A model generated the notes under the pieces. That model had not been told where the DNA came from. It did not search any database and saw nothing but the letters and a program-made list of their open reading frames with translations. Made by a program: the position numbers and the translations under genes. 64,000 bases of DNA. Origin: Chryseobacterium taklimakanense (GTDB lineage Bacteria; Bacteroidota; Bacteroidia; Flavobacteriales; Weeksellaceae). The stretch is from assembly GCF_900187185.1 (NCBI RefSeq), contig NZ_LT906465.1, positions 1-64,000 of the forward strand, written 5' to 3'. Positions 28,734 to 37,134 of the stretch are shown here, piece by piece (position 1 is the first letter of the stretch; each line of letters begins with the position of its first letter).

Positions 28734-28740
28734 ATTTTTG
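28733..28740 (+). promoter_or_regulatory. -7 element of murF, 4 nt from its ATG
   Basis: TATTTTTG is separated from ATG 28745 by ACCT. The element overlaps the T-tract of the gldJ terminator. A leaderless murF mRNA is predicted. Confidence 0.6.
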
Positions 28741-28744
28741 ACCT

Positions 28745-30013
28745 ATGAATGTACAGGATTTTTACAGCATTTATCAAAATGCAGGCAAAGTAGTGATCGA
28801 TAACCGAAAAATAGAGAAAGGCGATATATTCTTTGCGTTTTCCGGAGAAAATTTTAATGCTGCAACTTTAGCTGAGAAAGCGGTTGAAGATGGTGCTTCA
28901 GCAGTTATTGTAGAGCAGAAGGAGTTTGAAAATCCTGACAAAAATATTTTCTGCGTTCCATCCACATTAGAATTCCTTCAGGACCTGTCGAGATACCACC
29001 GCAGCAAGATTGCTGTGCCGGTTATTGGCCTTACAGGCAGCAACGGTAAAACAACGACCAAGGAGCTCATCAGTGCTGTACTTTCTGAAAAATATAATGT
29101 TCAGTACACTTATGGCAATCTTAATAATCATATCGGCGTTCCTTTGACATTACTTTCAATAAAACCTGAGCACGATATTGCCGTCGTGGAAATGGGGGCA
29201 AACCATCAGAAAGAAATAGAATTTCTTTGTTCAGTGGCCCGACCAAATTTTGGCTATATCACCAATTTTGGAAAGGCGCACCTTGAAGGTTTTGGTGGTT
29301 TTGAAGGTGTCGTTAAGGGAAAATCTGAACTTTATGATTATCTTATCGCGAATCAGCAGACGGTTTTGGTGAATAAAAATGACGGGTTGCAGGTTGAGAA
29401 AACCAAGAATTATGAGAAGACAATCACGTTTGGCAGCAGTGATGCAGACTATAATTTTGAAAAGTTTTCTGAAGATAATTTTGTTGGATTAATTTATCAA
29501 GGTGAACGGGTGCAAACCAGGCTGACCGGCGATTACAATTTCACAAACCTTTGTGCCGCTGCAGCTTTGGGATTTCATTTCGGTTTGGATTTTAAACAAA
29601 TAAAATCAGCTCTTGAAAGTTATACGCCAACCAATATGCGGTCACAAGTGATGGAAAGAGACGGTAAAACTTTGGTCTTGGATACTTATAATGCCAATCC
29701 GAGCAGCATGTCGGCATCGCTTCAGAATTTTAAAGCTTTTGAGGGCACAAAAACGATAATTATCGGCGATATGCTGGAGCTGGGCGAAGAAAGCAAAGCT
29801 GAACATCAGAATATACTGGAACTGGCAAAATCACTGGGTTTTGAAAATCTTATTACGGTAGGAAATTCCTTTAAAGAAGTACATCCTGAAAGCGCGTTTG
29901 CGAATACAGCCGAGCTGACTGAATACCTTAAAACCAACAAAATAACAAGTAAAAATATCCTGCTGAAAGGCTCTCGCGGAGTAGCCTTAGAAAAAATTAT
30001 TGATTTTCTTTAG
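28745..30013 (+). CDS. murF: UDP-N-acetylmuramoyl-tripeptide--D-alanyl-D-alanine ligase
   Basis: MurF adds D-Ala-D-Ala to the UDP-MurNAc tripeptide, the last cytoplasmic step of the peptidoglycan precursor. The 422-residue protein has the Mur ligase three-domain layout: N-terminal substrate domain with DNRKIEKGDIFFAF, ATP P-loop GSNGKTTTKE from residue 98, central VEMGANHQKEI, and a C-terminal domain with DTYNANPSSM. It is not in a dcw cluster here. Its 3' end overlaps the convergent NUDIX gene by 17 bp. Confidence 0.96.
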   Translation: MNVQDFYSIYQNAGKVVIDNRKIEKGDIFFAFSGENFNAATLAEKAVEDGASAVIVEQKEFENPDKNIFCVPSTLEFLQDLSRYHRSKIAVPVIGLTGSNGKTTTKELISAVLSEKYNVQYTYGNLNNHIGVPLTLLSIKPEHDIAVVEMGANHQKEIEFLCSVARPNFGYITNFGKAHLEGFGGFEGVVKGKSELYDYLIANQQTVLVNKNDGLQVEKTKNYEKTITFGSSDADYNFEKFSEDNFVGLIYQGERVQTRLTGDYNFTNLCAAAALGFHFGLDFKQIKSALESYTPTNMRSQVMERDGKTLVLDTYNANPSSMSASLQNFKAFEGTKTIIIGDMLELGEESKAEHQNILELAKSLGFENLITVGNSFKEVHPESAFANTAELTEYLKTNKITSKNILLKGSRGVALEKIIDFL

Positions 30014-30635
30014 AATCTTCATCTTCCCCATGCATCACAGTGCCGGAGGTCTTCAGGATCAGTTTGATGTTCTGAAATGTTTTCGGAAAAACTTCCTGCT
30101 GAATTTCGTCCTGATTTTTCCAAGAAACTTCAGTAATGCCTTCTTCCGTTTGTGGAACTGGATCTTTTTCTCCCACATAAGACATTTTAAACCAGTAAGT
30201 TGTCTTCAAAATTCTGTCGCCGTTACGCTCTTTGTAAACGTGAAAGGTGTTGTTGACAAATTCTTCCAGAATCAGCTCCTGTAAAGCGGTTTCTTCTTCA
30301 ACCTCGCGCAGTGCAGCCTGTTCCAGCGACTCATCTTTTTCAATTTTTCCTTTAGGCAAATCCCATTTCCCGAGCCGGTGAATGAACAGAATTTTACCTT
30401 CTTTGTTGGAAACAATTCCCCCCGCAGCCTCCACCACACGGAACATATGCGTGAAATCTTCCCAAATTTCCTCAATCTCTTCACCATACACATTCATTTG
30501 GGGACAGGAAGTATTTTCTAAAAGGTCAATGGCAATTTCAAGTGTAGCAAAGCCTTCGTAACGAAGATTTTTTTCAATATCCGCGGGATATTTACTGATG
30601 GTTAATTTTTTCTCGTTCACAAAAACTTTATACAT
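29997..30635 (-). CDS. NUDIX hydrolase
   Basis: The 212-residue protein carries a Nudix box at residues 96-118 (G96, E102, then REVEEE from R110), with Ala117 where the consensus has Gly. It therefore probably hydrolyses a nucleoside-diphosphate-linked substrate, which is not identifiable from sequence. The first 60 residues form an extra domain (MYKVFVNEKKLTISKYP) seen in flavobacterial homologues. A minus-strand TATTTTTG lies about 21 nt upstream of the ATG. It is divergent from the SRPBCC gene across 35 bp. Confidence 0.92.
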   Translation of the reverse strand: MYKVFVNEKKLTISKYPADIEKNLRYEGFATLEIAIDLLENTSCPQMNVYGEEIEEIWEDFTHMFRVVEAAGGIVSNKEGKILFIHRLGKWDLPKGKIEKDESLEQAALREVEEETALQELILEEFVNNTFHVYKERNGDRILKTTYWFKMSYVGEKDPVPQTEEGITEVSWKNQDEIQQEVFPKTFQNIKLILKTSGTVMHGEDEDSKENQ

Positions 30636-30670
30636 TTGCAGGGCATTTAATAATTACAAAAATATAAAAA

Positions 30671-31057
30671 ATGAATTTAGAAGGAAGAAAAATACTTGTA
30701 AATAAATCAGTGGGTGAACTGACGCAAATGCTGAAAAATTCTCAGGATTATGAGCATTTGATGCCGGAGGGTCTTCAGAAATTCGAAGCGCGGGAAGACG
30801 GTTTCAAATTCGCTTTAAAAGGGATGCCCGAAATCGCTCTTAAAATCGATGAGGTTTCGGATCAGCAGGTAGTTTTGAAATCAGCCAGCTCAAGCCTCGA
30901 ATTTGAGTTGAAAGGTTTGATGAATGCCGTAAATGAAAATCAGACAGAAGTTCAGTTGGTTTTCGACGGGAAATTCAATCCGTTCATCAAAATGATGGTT
31001 GAAAAGCCTTTGAAGAATTTCATCGATTCGCTTACGGACAAGATCGAGCAGCTGTAG
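30671..31057 (+). CDS. SRPBCC / START-like small protein
   Basis: The 128-residue protein has the helix-grip pattern of polyketide-cyclase/START-like folds: an N-terminal helix after GRKILVNKSVGELTQML, a beta sheet (GFKFALKGMPEIALKI, TEVQLVFDGKFNP), and a long C-terminal helix (MMVEKPLKNFIDSLTDKIEQL). No catalytic residues are obvious; it may bind a hydrophobic ligand. From memory, flavobacteria often have pyrE between this gene and the NUDIX gene, but here the two are adjacent and divergent. A bidirectional terminator follows. Confidence 0.82.
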   Translation: MNLEGRKILVNKSVGELTQMLKNSQDYEHLMPEGLQKFEAREDGFKFALKGMPEIALKIDEVSDQQVVLKSASSSLEFELKGLMNAVNENQTEVQLVFDGKFNPFIKMMVEKPLKNFIDSLTDKIEQL

Positions 31058-31069
31058 TCGCCCAAACAA

Positions 31070-31109
31070 AAAAATTAACCTTTCAGATTTGAGTCTGAAA
31101 GGTTTTTTT
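31070..31109. terminator. Bidirectional terminator between the SRPBCC gene and anmK
   Basis: A perfect 11-bp stem AACCTTTCAGA/TCTGAAAGGTT with a 6-nt loop has T-tracts on both strands (seven T on plus; seven A before it, read as T on minus). It can end both convergent transcripts. Confidence 0.9.
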
Positions 31110-31128
31110 ATGCATTTTCTAAATGATT

Positions 31129-32154
31129 TTAAAGCAAAATTCCGGTACAGTGATCTGTTGAGCTTCCCGTCGCTGAGCTCAACACATTAATCTCATTTTT
31201 AATCCTTAGAACGCCCATAAAGGCAAAAATTAAAGCTTCTTTAAAATCAACCAAAACAGGATCGGGTATAATGACGTTTGTTTCTGTTTTCTCTCTGATT
31301 TTTGAAATTAAATGCGTGTTGTAAGCACCCCCACCGGTCACCAAAACGTTTTTTAAATGATAGAACCTGAAAACTTCTGCAATTTTTTCTGCTGAATGTT
31401 CGGCAACCGTTGCCAGTGCGTCCTCAGTTTTCATTTGATCCAGTAAAGGGAAAACTTCTTTTACCACCCATTCTCTGCCCAGCGATTTGGGACCTGTGAT
31501 TTTGTAGAATTCCAGATTGTTCAGTGTTTCCAAAATCTCAACATTGACATTTCCGGACCTTGCCAAATCACCGTTCGAATCAAATTTTTTGTTTAGTTTT
31601 TCCGCGTAATGGTTTTGAACAATATTCACCGGGCAAATATCAAACGCAATTCTCTTTCCCTTAAAACTTAACGAAATATTTGAAAATCCGCCCATATTCA
31701 AACAGGCATCATACTCCGGAAAGAGCAACTGGTCGCCAATGGGGACCAGCGGCGCGCCGTTGCCGCCCAACAGGACGTCTTGGCTGCGGAAGTCATACAC
31801 CACCGGAATGTCTGTAACAATTTTTATTGCCCTGCCGTCACCAATCTGGGTCGTAAATCTCTTTTGTGGCTGATGAAAAACCGTGTGGCCTTGGGAAGCA
31901 ACCACATCAACTTGTTGGATTGAATTTTCTCTGATAAATTTCTGAACTTGCTCGCCAAGATAAAATCCGTAATCTGAATTTAATTCCATTAATTCCGTTG
32001 CGGTCGCATTGATAGAATTGAGCAGCTTATCTTCCCACTCCTCAGGATAGGCATAAGTTTCAGTCTTTAGAATTTCAAAATTCCAAACATTGTGTTCTGT
32101 TTTGGTAAATGCAGAATAGCAAAGATCCAGGCCGTCCACGCTGGTGCCGGACAT
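31129..32154 (-). CDS. anmK: Anhydro-N-acetylmuramic acid kinase (start uncertain)
   Basis: AnmK phosphorylates and opens 1,6-anhydro-MurNAc released in cell-wall recycling. The coordinates give the first ATG, but the protein then begins MSGTSVDGLD, inside the ATP-binding motif. Codons upstream are in frame and encode EKISAIGL, which completes the family motif AIGLMSGTSxDG. The real start is therefore upstream, at a rare codon such as CTG 32181 or ATT 32184; no ATG, GTG or TTG precedes the stop at 32197-32199. Later motifs include QGHTVFHQP, the glycine-rich NMGGFSN and VTGGGAYN. Length is otherwise normal. Confidence 0.9.
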   Translation of the reverse strand: MSGTSVDGLDLCYSAFTKTEHNVWNFEILKTETYAYPEEWEDKLLNSINATATELMELNSDYGFYLGEQVQKFIRENSIQQVDVVASQGHTVFHQPQKRFTTQIGDGRAIKIVTDIPVVYDFRSQDVLLGGNGAPLVPIGDQLLFPEYDACLNMGGFSNISLSFKGKRIAFDICPVNIVQNHYAEKLNKKFDSNGDLARSGNVNVEILETLNNLEFYKITGPKSLGREWVVKEVFPLLDQMKTEDALATVAEHSAEKIAEVFRFYHLKNVLVTGGGAYNTHLISKIREKTETNVIIPDPVLVDFKEALIFAFMGVLRIKNEINVLSSATGSSTDHCTGILL

Positions 32155-32213
32155 CAGGCCGATGGCAGATATTTTTTCCAGAATTAAAAATTTAGATCAA
32201 CTAAGTTACGAAT

Positions 32214-32804
32214 TTATTTTCCTGCTGCAGGAATCTGCTTCGAGGGAAAACTGCCGGAATTGTTGTAAAACATATATTCAGAGAAATCGTCTTTGGCAGT
32301 CATGCCGTTAGCGCCAACCAGGACGGAGCCGTCTTTATCGGTCACATAAACCGTGTCCTGGGTGAACATCCTTCTGTTTCTTTTGTCCCAATAGATGGTT
32401 TGCGTGGCAAAAGTCTGGCCTTCGTTCGTCAGGATTTTCACATTTCCCTTTGCGGTATAAAATTCGCGCAGTTCATTCATCCTAGCATAATTTGCCCAGA
32501 TTTTACCGGGGAGCTTCGGCTTTTTCTTGTCGAAATATTCCATATAAATTCCTTTCTTGGCTTCCACATAGGGCGAGTCAATCAATTCATACTTTTCGAT
32601 GATGGGCGCTTTGAAACGAAGCGTCACAAAACCGGAATCCCTTCTTACAATATCGGCCTTGTACACCACCTGCGATGCAAAGTTGGTGTTCTTTTTGGCA
32701 TTCGCCTGCGCAAGGTCCTCTTCACACGAGGTACAGGCAAAAAATATAGCACATCCCAAAAGGGTGGCTATATTTAATCTGTATGTTGCAGCGCAAAGCT
32801 TCAT
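32214..32804 (-). CDS. lptC: LPS export ABC transporter periplasmic protein LptC
   Basis: LptC passes lipopolysaccharide from the LptBFG ABC transporter to LptA. The 196-residue protein has a lipoprotein-type signal with lipobox ACTSC (Cys27). It then has a single OstA/LptC-like beta-jellyroll: VYKADIVRRDSGFVTLRFKAP, FTAKGNVKILTNEGQTFATQTIYWD-type repeats and KDGSVLVGANGMTA. ATG 32804 was chosen because an in-frame Met at 32837 lies inside the upstream gene. It follows the outer-membrane protein gene by 5 bp and shares its operon. Confidence 0.9.
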   Translation of the reverse strand: MKLCAATYRLNIATLLGCAIFFACTSCEEDLAQANAKKNTNFASQVVYKADIVRRDSGFVTLRFKAPIIEKYELIDSPYVEAKKGIYMEYFDKKKPKLPGKIWANYARMNELREFYTAKGNVKILTNEGQTFATQTIYWDKRNRRMFTQDTVYVTDKDGSVLVGANGMTAKDDFSEYMFYNNSGSFPSKQIPAAGK

Positions 32805-32809
32805 TAATC

Positions 32810-34102
32810 TTAGTCGTACTGGCGTTTCATAAACCATTTGTCGGCAAAGTTAAGGCCTATTTTCACATTGATGAAGTTTTGGTTTATCATATTGTTTTCC
32901 TTTGTCCCTCTCTTGCCGAGTTCAAGCCCAAGATCGATACCGCTCATTCTGTTAATATTGGCATTGGCAAACGGAAGCGTCATCCCGGCGGTAATAGCAA
33001 ACTGGTTAACATTTGTAGATGTTGTTGAATTCAGCGGTGCCAAATTCACGTTTCCTTTCTCATAATAAGCTCCGAAACGGTAAATCACTCTGGAGAAGTA
33101 ATTTCTGAAGTTGTTGTAATTTGGAAGATACCACCCACCTGCAGAAACGCGGTACGCATTTTCGTATTTGAATGGCTTTCCTAAAAATTCGCTGTTTTCA
33201 CCTTTTTTAAAGTCAAACTGTGATCCGTAGAACCATTTTCCTTCGTGGCCGAAACCTACACCAATTGATGCTTCCTGTGGAATCAGATTTTTATCCTCGA
33301 AACTCTTTTCTTCGAGAACGGTTTCGTTCTGGTGCTCTTCGGCTGCGGAAAGGTAGTAAGTACTGGCTTTATACGCCGTTGTCATATTTCCTGTTGTACC
33401 GAAAGTATAGGTTGCACCCAAAGTGAGCTTTCGGTCATTTTCGAATTTCTTTTGGTACGTGGTACCAGCGGTAAAATTGAAAGATTTTATCTTATGAGAC
33501 GTCTCATAGCCGCTGATGAGTTCAGCATTAGAGTAAGTTAGCTCTTCGATGTCGTACAGTTTCCCGAAATAGAAATTTGAACGCAGGCCGAGTGCAAAAT
33601 CTTTAGTTAAATTATAAGATATTGCCGCCTGAACTGTGGAAAGTGTTCCTTTGCCGTGGAATCTGTTGGCCTGGCGGGTGTCATTGCCCAAATCTTTGCT
33701 TACCAAAATATCATAAGTTTTGGAGCTGTAAGGCTGGTAACCCAAACCAAATTTTACTTTTTGGGAAATAGGGAAGGCCAATGAAATGTTCGACAGATAG
33801 TTCGAGTGTTTTGTAGACTTCATATCCTGATAATCAGAAGAGTAGAAGTTGTTTTCGTTGTTAGCCTCAATATTGAAGGTTGTAAGCCCTAAATTGGCGT
33901 TGGCAGCAGGGTTGCTGAAATTAAATTTATTGTTGAAATCGTTGATATACGCTGTAGAAACACCTCCCATTGATGTAATATCAACCGTGTTATCATATTT
34001 CACATCACCAATTCCGTAGGCTGCATAAGGAGAGTTACCGATAGATTGAGCTTTGAGCAGGGCGCCTAAAGCGATAAATGACATCAAAGAGATTCTTTTC
34101 AT
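32810..34102 (-). CDS. Outer membrane beta-barrel protein, function unknown
   Basis: The 430-residue protein has a signal peptide (MKRISLMSFIALGALLKAQS) and then SIGNSPYAAYGIGDV. Alternating hydrophobic strands rich in Gly, Tyr and Phe run to the end (for example AFPISQKVKFGLGYQPY, RFGAYYEKGNVNLAP, FINVKIGLNFADKWF). This is the look of a FadL- or PorV-like barrel. The 5-bp gap to lptC suggests a role near lipopolysaccharide or outer-membrane assembly, which is inference. It could also transport a hydrophobic compound. Confidence 0.85.
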   Translation of the reverse strand: MKRISLMSFIALGALLKAQSIGNSPYAAYGIGDVKYDNTVDITSMGGVSTAYINDFNNKFNFSNPAANANLGLTTFNIEANNENNFYSSDYQDMKSTKHSNYLSNISLAFPISQKVKFGLGYQPYSSKTYDILVSKDLGNDTRQANRFHGKGTLSTVQAAISYNLTKDFALGLRSNFYFGKLYDIEELTYSNAELISGYETSHKIKSFNFTAGTTYQKKFENDRKLTLGATYTFGTTGNMTTAYKASTYYLSAAEEHQNETVLEEKSFEDKNLIPQEASIGVGFGHEGKWFYGSQFDFKKGENSEFLGKPFKYENAYRVSAGGWYLPNYNNFRNYFSRVIYRFGAYYEKGNVNLAPLNSTTSTNVNQFAITAGMTLPFANANINRMSGIDLGLELGKRGTKENNMINQNFINVKIGLNFADKWFMKRQYD

Positions 34103-34403
34103 CTAATAAAAATTGAATTCGCAAATATCCTAATTATTACTGAAACCTAAAAATTTAGTGCCGTTAAAGTTTGTTAAGTACGCACACTTTTATTAATCGC
34201 AGTTTACCGCCAGCTTATGCCGGTTCAATACTTTTGAGCGTAGAGATTGCTTATACCATAAAAGTCTTACAATTATAAAATATTTTTAACCCACTTGTGT
34301 TTATTGCCGTTGTAAAAGAGAGAAGCTTTGATCTTTTAAACTCCTCTTGGGTACAGATACATTGAATATCGGTTGTATTCTCATTTTATTGAGCGCAATT
34401 TTT
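34103..34403. other. Intergenic region without a recognised gene
   Basis: The 300 bp between the divergent barrel gene and the delta' gene contain no supported ORF. A minus-strand GATATTTG near 34125-34132 is a weak -7 candidate for the barrel gene. The middle part is moderately GC-balanced (GCCAGCTTATGCCGG) and forms a small hairpin without a T-tract. I recognise no riboswitch or RNA. Confidence 0.5.
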
Positions 34404-34411
34404 TATCTTTG
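34404..34411 (+). promoter_or_regulatory. -7 element of the delta' gene, 5 nt from its ATG
   Basis: TATCTTTG is separated from ATG 34417 by AAAAT. A leaderless transcript is predicted. Confidence 0.6.
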
Positions 34412-34416
34412 AAAAT

Positions 34417-35535
34417 ATGAATTGGGAAGACATCACAGGACAGGAAAACCTTATAAAGCAGCTGAAAGACAGCGTTGCCAACAACAGGGTGAGCCACGCG
34501 CAGCTTTTCATCGGGAAAGAAGGTTACGGGACGTTGCCTTTAGCTCTGGCATATGCGCAGGAAATTCTGAAAAATGAAAACGAAGCCGCAGTATCGAAAG
34601 TCCAGCATCTCAATCATTTGGATCTGCATTTGAGTTTTCCGGTCTTTAGTGAGAAAAGTAAATCACTGAGTAAACGTTTTTACGAGGACTTCCGAAATAT
34701 GATTCTCGAAAATCCATATTCAAGCTTTGATGACTGGACGACTATTCTGGAATCGGAAAACAAACAGTTCTTTATTTCGGTAGATGAAATAGAAGATATT
34801 GGCGGAAAATTCTTGCTGAAAAGCTTTGAAGGCGGTACAAAAATCCTCATCATGTGGTGCGCCAACAAAATGAGTGATGCGGCGTCCAACAAATTTTTAA
34901 AATTTCTGGAAGAACCGCCTAAGAATACATTGATTATCCTCACCGCCGATTCGGATCAGGATTTTCTGCAAACCATACTTTCCCGAACGCAGATTGTGGA
35001 AGTGCCAAGGCTGGGTGATGAAGATGTAAAACAATATCTTTCAGAAAAATACAGTTTTGATCAGGAAAAGATTTCGGAAATTGCCATTCAGTCCCAGGGG
35101 GATTTAAATGTTGCCATAAAACTGGCAGAAAGCGGAGGGATTTCCACAGAATTTGAAGAACTGTTTGTGCAATGGGTTCGCGAAGCGTTTCAGGTAAAAA
35201 AGAAGCCTGAAATGCTAAAGAATATTATTGACTGGGCCAGAGATATTGCCGGCTGGAGCCGAGAAAAACAGAAAAGTTTCCTTGATTATTGTGCAGAAAT
35301 GTTCCGTATGGCACTTCTGCAAAACTATGGAACGCCGGATTTGGTTTATAAGAAAATCAATGTAAGCAACTTCAATTGGGAAAAATTTTCAGAATATATC
35401 CACGGGGCGAATATCGAAGACATACTGCAGGAAATCACCGATTCCGATTACCATTTACAGCGTAACGCCAACGCAAAAATTGTTTGGACGGATATGGGAA
35501 TTAAGTTATCGAGATATATTCACCGAAGTGCTTGA
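34417..35535 (+). CDS. holB: DNA polymerase III subunit delta'
   Basis: Delta' is the stator of the clamp loader that places the sliding clamp on DNA. The 372-residue protein starts MNWEDITGQENLIKQLKDS and continues with RVSHAQLFIGKEGYG, where the Walker A is degenerate as expected for delta'. The Walker-B-like region is followed by the sensor segment NKFLKFLEEPPKNTLIILTA near residue 160 and the SRTQIVEVPRL arginine-finger motif near 190. A C-terminal helical domain follows. The gene is convergent with the rplI operon, sharing a terminator. Confidence 0.93.
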   Translation: MNWEDITGQENLIKQLKDSVANNRVSHAQLFIGKEGYGTLPLALAYAQEILKNENEAAVSKVQHLNHLDLHLSFPVFSEKSKSLSKRFYEDFRNMILENPYSSFDDWTTILESENKQFFISVDEIEDIGGKFLLKSFEGGTKILIMWCANKMSDAASNKFLKFLEEPPKNTLIILTADSDQDFLQTILSRTQIVEVPRLGDEDVKQYLSEKYSFDQEKISEIAIQSQGDLNVAIKLAESGGISTEFEELFVQWVREAFQVKKKPEMLKNIIDWARDIAGWSREKQKSFLDYCAEMFRMALLQNYGTPDLVYKKINVSNFNWEKFSEYIHGANIEDILQEITDSDYHLQRNANAKIVWTDMGIKLSRYIHRSA

Positions 35536-35554
35536 TTTTAAACATAATTAAATA

Positions 35555-35596
35555 AAAAAAGAAAACCGACTCTCATGAATCGGTTTTCTTTTTTTT
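35555..35596. terminator. Bidirectional terminator between holB and rplI
   Basis: An 11-bp stem AAGAAAACCGA/TCGGTTTTCTT with a 10-nt loop has A- and T-tracts on both sides and can serve both convergent operons. Confidence 0.9.
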
Positions 35597-35637
35597 ATGG
35601 TGACGCTTCGGCTGGCTCAGCGTTCCATTTAAAAAAA

Positions 35638-36162
35638 TTAAGCTTCTTCCGCATTTGCTTCTTCAGTAGCAGCTGGCTTGGTTTCTGCTTTTGGAGCAGG
35701 CGCCGCTTCTACTGGAGCGTCAGATACTACATCGAATTCGTAGTTATATTCCACATCTCTGTGCAATCTTACAAGAGCAGTAAATTTACCTGTTCTCTTG
35801 ATGTTGTTACCAGGAATTTTGATGTATTTTCTGTCGATTTCAACACCAGCTTTCGCCAATTCTTCAGATAGGTTAGCATTGTTGATAGAACCGAATAGTT
35901 TATCACCAGTACCCACTTTAGCAGCGATAGTAAGCGGAGTTTTCTTCAGCTGTTCTACTTTAGCCTGTGCATCAGCAACTAATTTTGCTTCTTCCTCTTT
36001 TCTTGCTTCAAGCGTTGCAGCAAGGTTGGCTCTGTTTTTTGGAGTTGCCAAAACTGCATATCCCTGTGGAATAAGGAAGTTTCTTGCGTAACCCGGCTTT
36101 ACGTTCACGGTATCAAACTCAAGCCCTAAGTTTTCAACGTCTTTTTTTAGAATAATGTCCAT
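35638..36162 (-). CDS. rplI: 50S ribosomal protein L9
   Basis: L9 spans the large subunit from the L1 stalk base. The 174-residue protein begins MDIILKKDVENLGLEFDTVNVKPGYARNF (key part VNVKPGYARNFLIPQGYA), followed by the long connecting helix and the C-terminal rRNA-binding domain. About 25 extra residues rich in Ala, Pro, Lys and Glu extend the C terminus beyond the usual 148-150, as in other flavobacteria. It is the last gene of rpsF-rpsR-rplI, after an unusually long 160-bp spacer containing heptamer repeats. Confidence 0.97.
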   Translation of the reverse strand: MDIILKKDVENLGLEFDTVNVKPGYARNFLIPQGYAVLATPKNRANLAATLEARKEEEAKLVADAQAKVEQLKKTPLTIAAKVGTGDKLFGSINNANLSEELAKAGVEIDRKYIKIPGNNIKRTGKFTALVRLHRDVEYNYEFDVVSDAPVEAAPAPKAETKPAATEEANAEEA

Positions 36163-36186
36163 TGTTGTTGTCCTTTTTTAGATTCT

Positions 36187-36213
36187 AGATTTCAGATTTC
36201 AGATTTCAGATTT
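36187..36213. repeat. Heptamer tandem repeat AGATTTC (about 3.9 copies)
   Basis: The plus strand reads AGATTTC three times followed by AGATTT with no interruption. It lies 24 bp upstream of the rplI start codon, inside the ribosomal operon spacer. Confidence 0.85.
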
Positions 36214-36298
36214 TATCTTCGTCATCTTCCGATTTCTAAAAGCAGTTAGAATTTTGATTATTTAATTCAGCAACAAAAATTGCCTGTTTATTTTTTTT

Positions 36299-36318
36299 GT
36301 CTGATGTCTGATGTCTGA
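36299..36318. repeat. Heptamer tandem repeat GTCTGAT (about 2.9 copies)
   Basis: GTCTGAT occurs twice in tandem followed by GTCTGA. It lies 4 bp beyond the rpsR stop codon, at the other end of the same spacer as the AGATTTC tract. Confidence 0.8.
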
Positions 36319-36322
36319 ATTA

Positions 36323-36625
36323 TTACTTCAGCATATCCGCAACATACGGCATCAAAGCCAAATGTCTTGCTCTCTTGATCGCTGCAGATACTTTTCTCTG
36401 ATATTTCAAAGAAGTTCCTGTGTATCTTCTTGGAAGGATTTTCCCTTGCTCGTTTACGAACTGAAGAAGGAAATCAGCATCTTTATAATCTACATGCTTG
36501 ATTCCGTATTTTTTGAATCTGCAGTATTTTTTTTCAGATTTTGTATTGATATCAAGCGGGGTAAGGAATTTTACTTCGGATTCACCACCGGCTGAGGCTT
36601 GTTTTGCCATTTCGTCTATTGCCAT
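36323..36625 (-). CDS. rpsR: 30S ribosomal protein S18
   Basis: S18 binds with S6 on the platform of the small subunit. The 100-residue protein has the signature [18 protein letters not shown], followed by [20 protein letters not shown] and [10 protein letters not shown]. An N-terminal extension of about 20 residues precedes the conserved core, which is usual for the phylum. It starts 29 bp after rpsF. Confidence 0.97.
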   Translation of the reverse strand: MAIDEMAKQASAGGESEVKFLTPLDINTKSEKKYCRFKKYGIKHVDYKDADFLLQFVNEQGKILPRRYTGTSLKYQRKVSAAIKRARHLALMPYVADMLK

Positions 36626-36654
36626 TGTCTTGTTTTTTTTTGTGGGATTAAAAA

Positions 36655-36996
36655 TTAAGCTTTTGCAGTTTTGTTTTTCGCTCTTCTGGTTACGGCGTAA
36701 TCTACTGCGTGTTTGTCAAGTTTTGTAGTCAGGTAACGGATTACTCTTTCGTCACGCTTGTAAGCAGTTTCCAGATCTGCCACTACAGTACCTTCACCTT
36801 TGAATTCGATCAAAGTGTAGAACCCATTCTTTTTCAGTTGGATAGGGTAAGCAAGTTTTTTTAGTCCCCAATTTTCTTTGGCAACGATTTCGCAACCTCT
36901 TTCTTTTAAAAGGTCTTCAAATTTTTTCACTGCTTCCTCCACCTGTGCGTCAGATAGAACGGGAGTTAAAATGAAAACAGTTTCGTAATTGTTCAT
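36655..36996 (-). CDS. rpsF: 30S ribosomal protein S6
   Basis: S6 is the primary partner of S18 in 30S assembly. The 113-residue protein starts [16 protein letters not shown] and has the ferredoxin-like alternation of strands and helices, with [20 protein letters not shown] and [20 protein letters not shown]-terminal basic tail ([10 protein letters not shown]) follows. It is the first gene of the operon and has a perfect -7 element about 32 nt upstream. Confidence 0.97.
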   Translation of the reverse strand: MNNYETVFILTPVLSDAQVEEAVKKFEDLLKERGCEIVAKENWGLKKLAYPIQLKKNGFYTLIEFKGEGTVVADLETAYKRDERVIRYLTTKLDKHAVDYAVTRRAKNKTAKA

Positions 36997-37028
36997 GTTA
37001 ATAAATATTTGTTAATTATTTCGAGGTG

Positions 37029-37036
37029 CAAAAGTA
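37029..37036 (-). promoter_or_regulatory. -7 element of the rpsF operon
   Basis: TACTTTTG on the minus strand matches TAnnTTTG and lies 32 nt before the rpsF ATG. Confidence 0.6.
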
Positions 37037-37134
37037 AAAATATTTTATTGAATACACAATGTTTCAAGAAATTAACTTCGTGGAATATTTTTAAAAGTTT
37101 TTTTTCAAATTTAATTAAAATCTAAAGACGGAAA

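Noticed and set aside
36187-36318. Heptamer tracts considered as a CRISPR-like or attachment site
   Set aside because: They are simple tandem repeats without spacers and have no integrase nearby.
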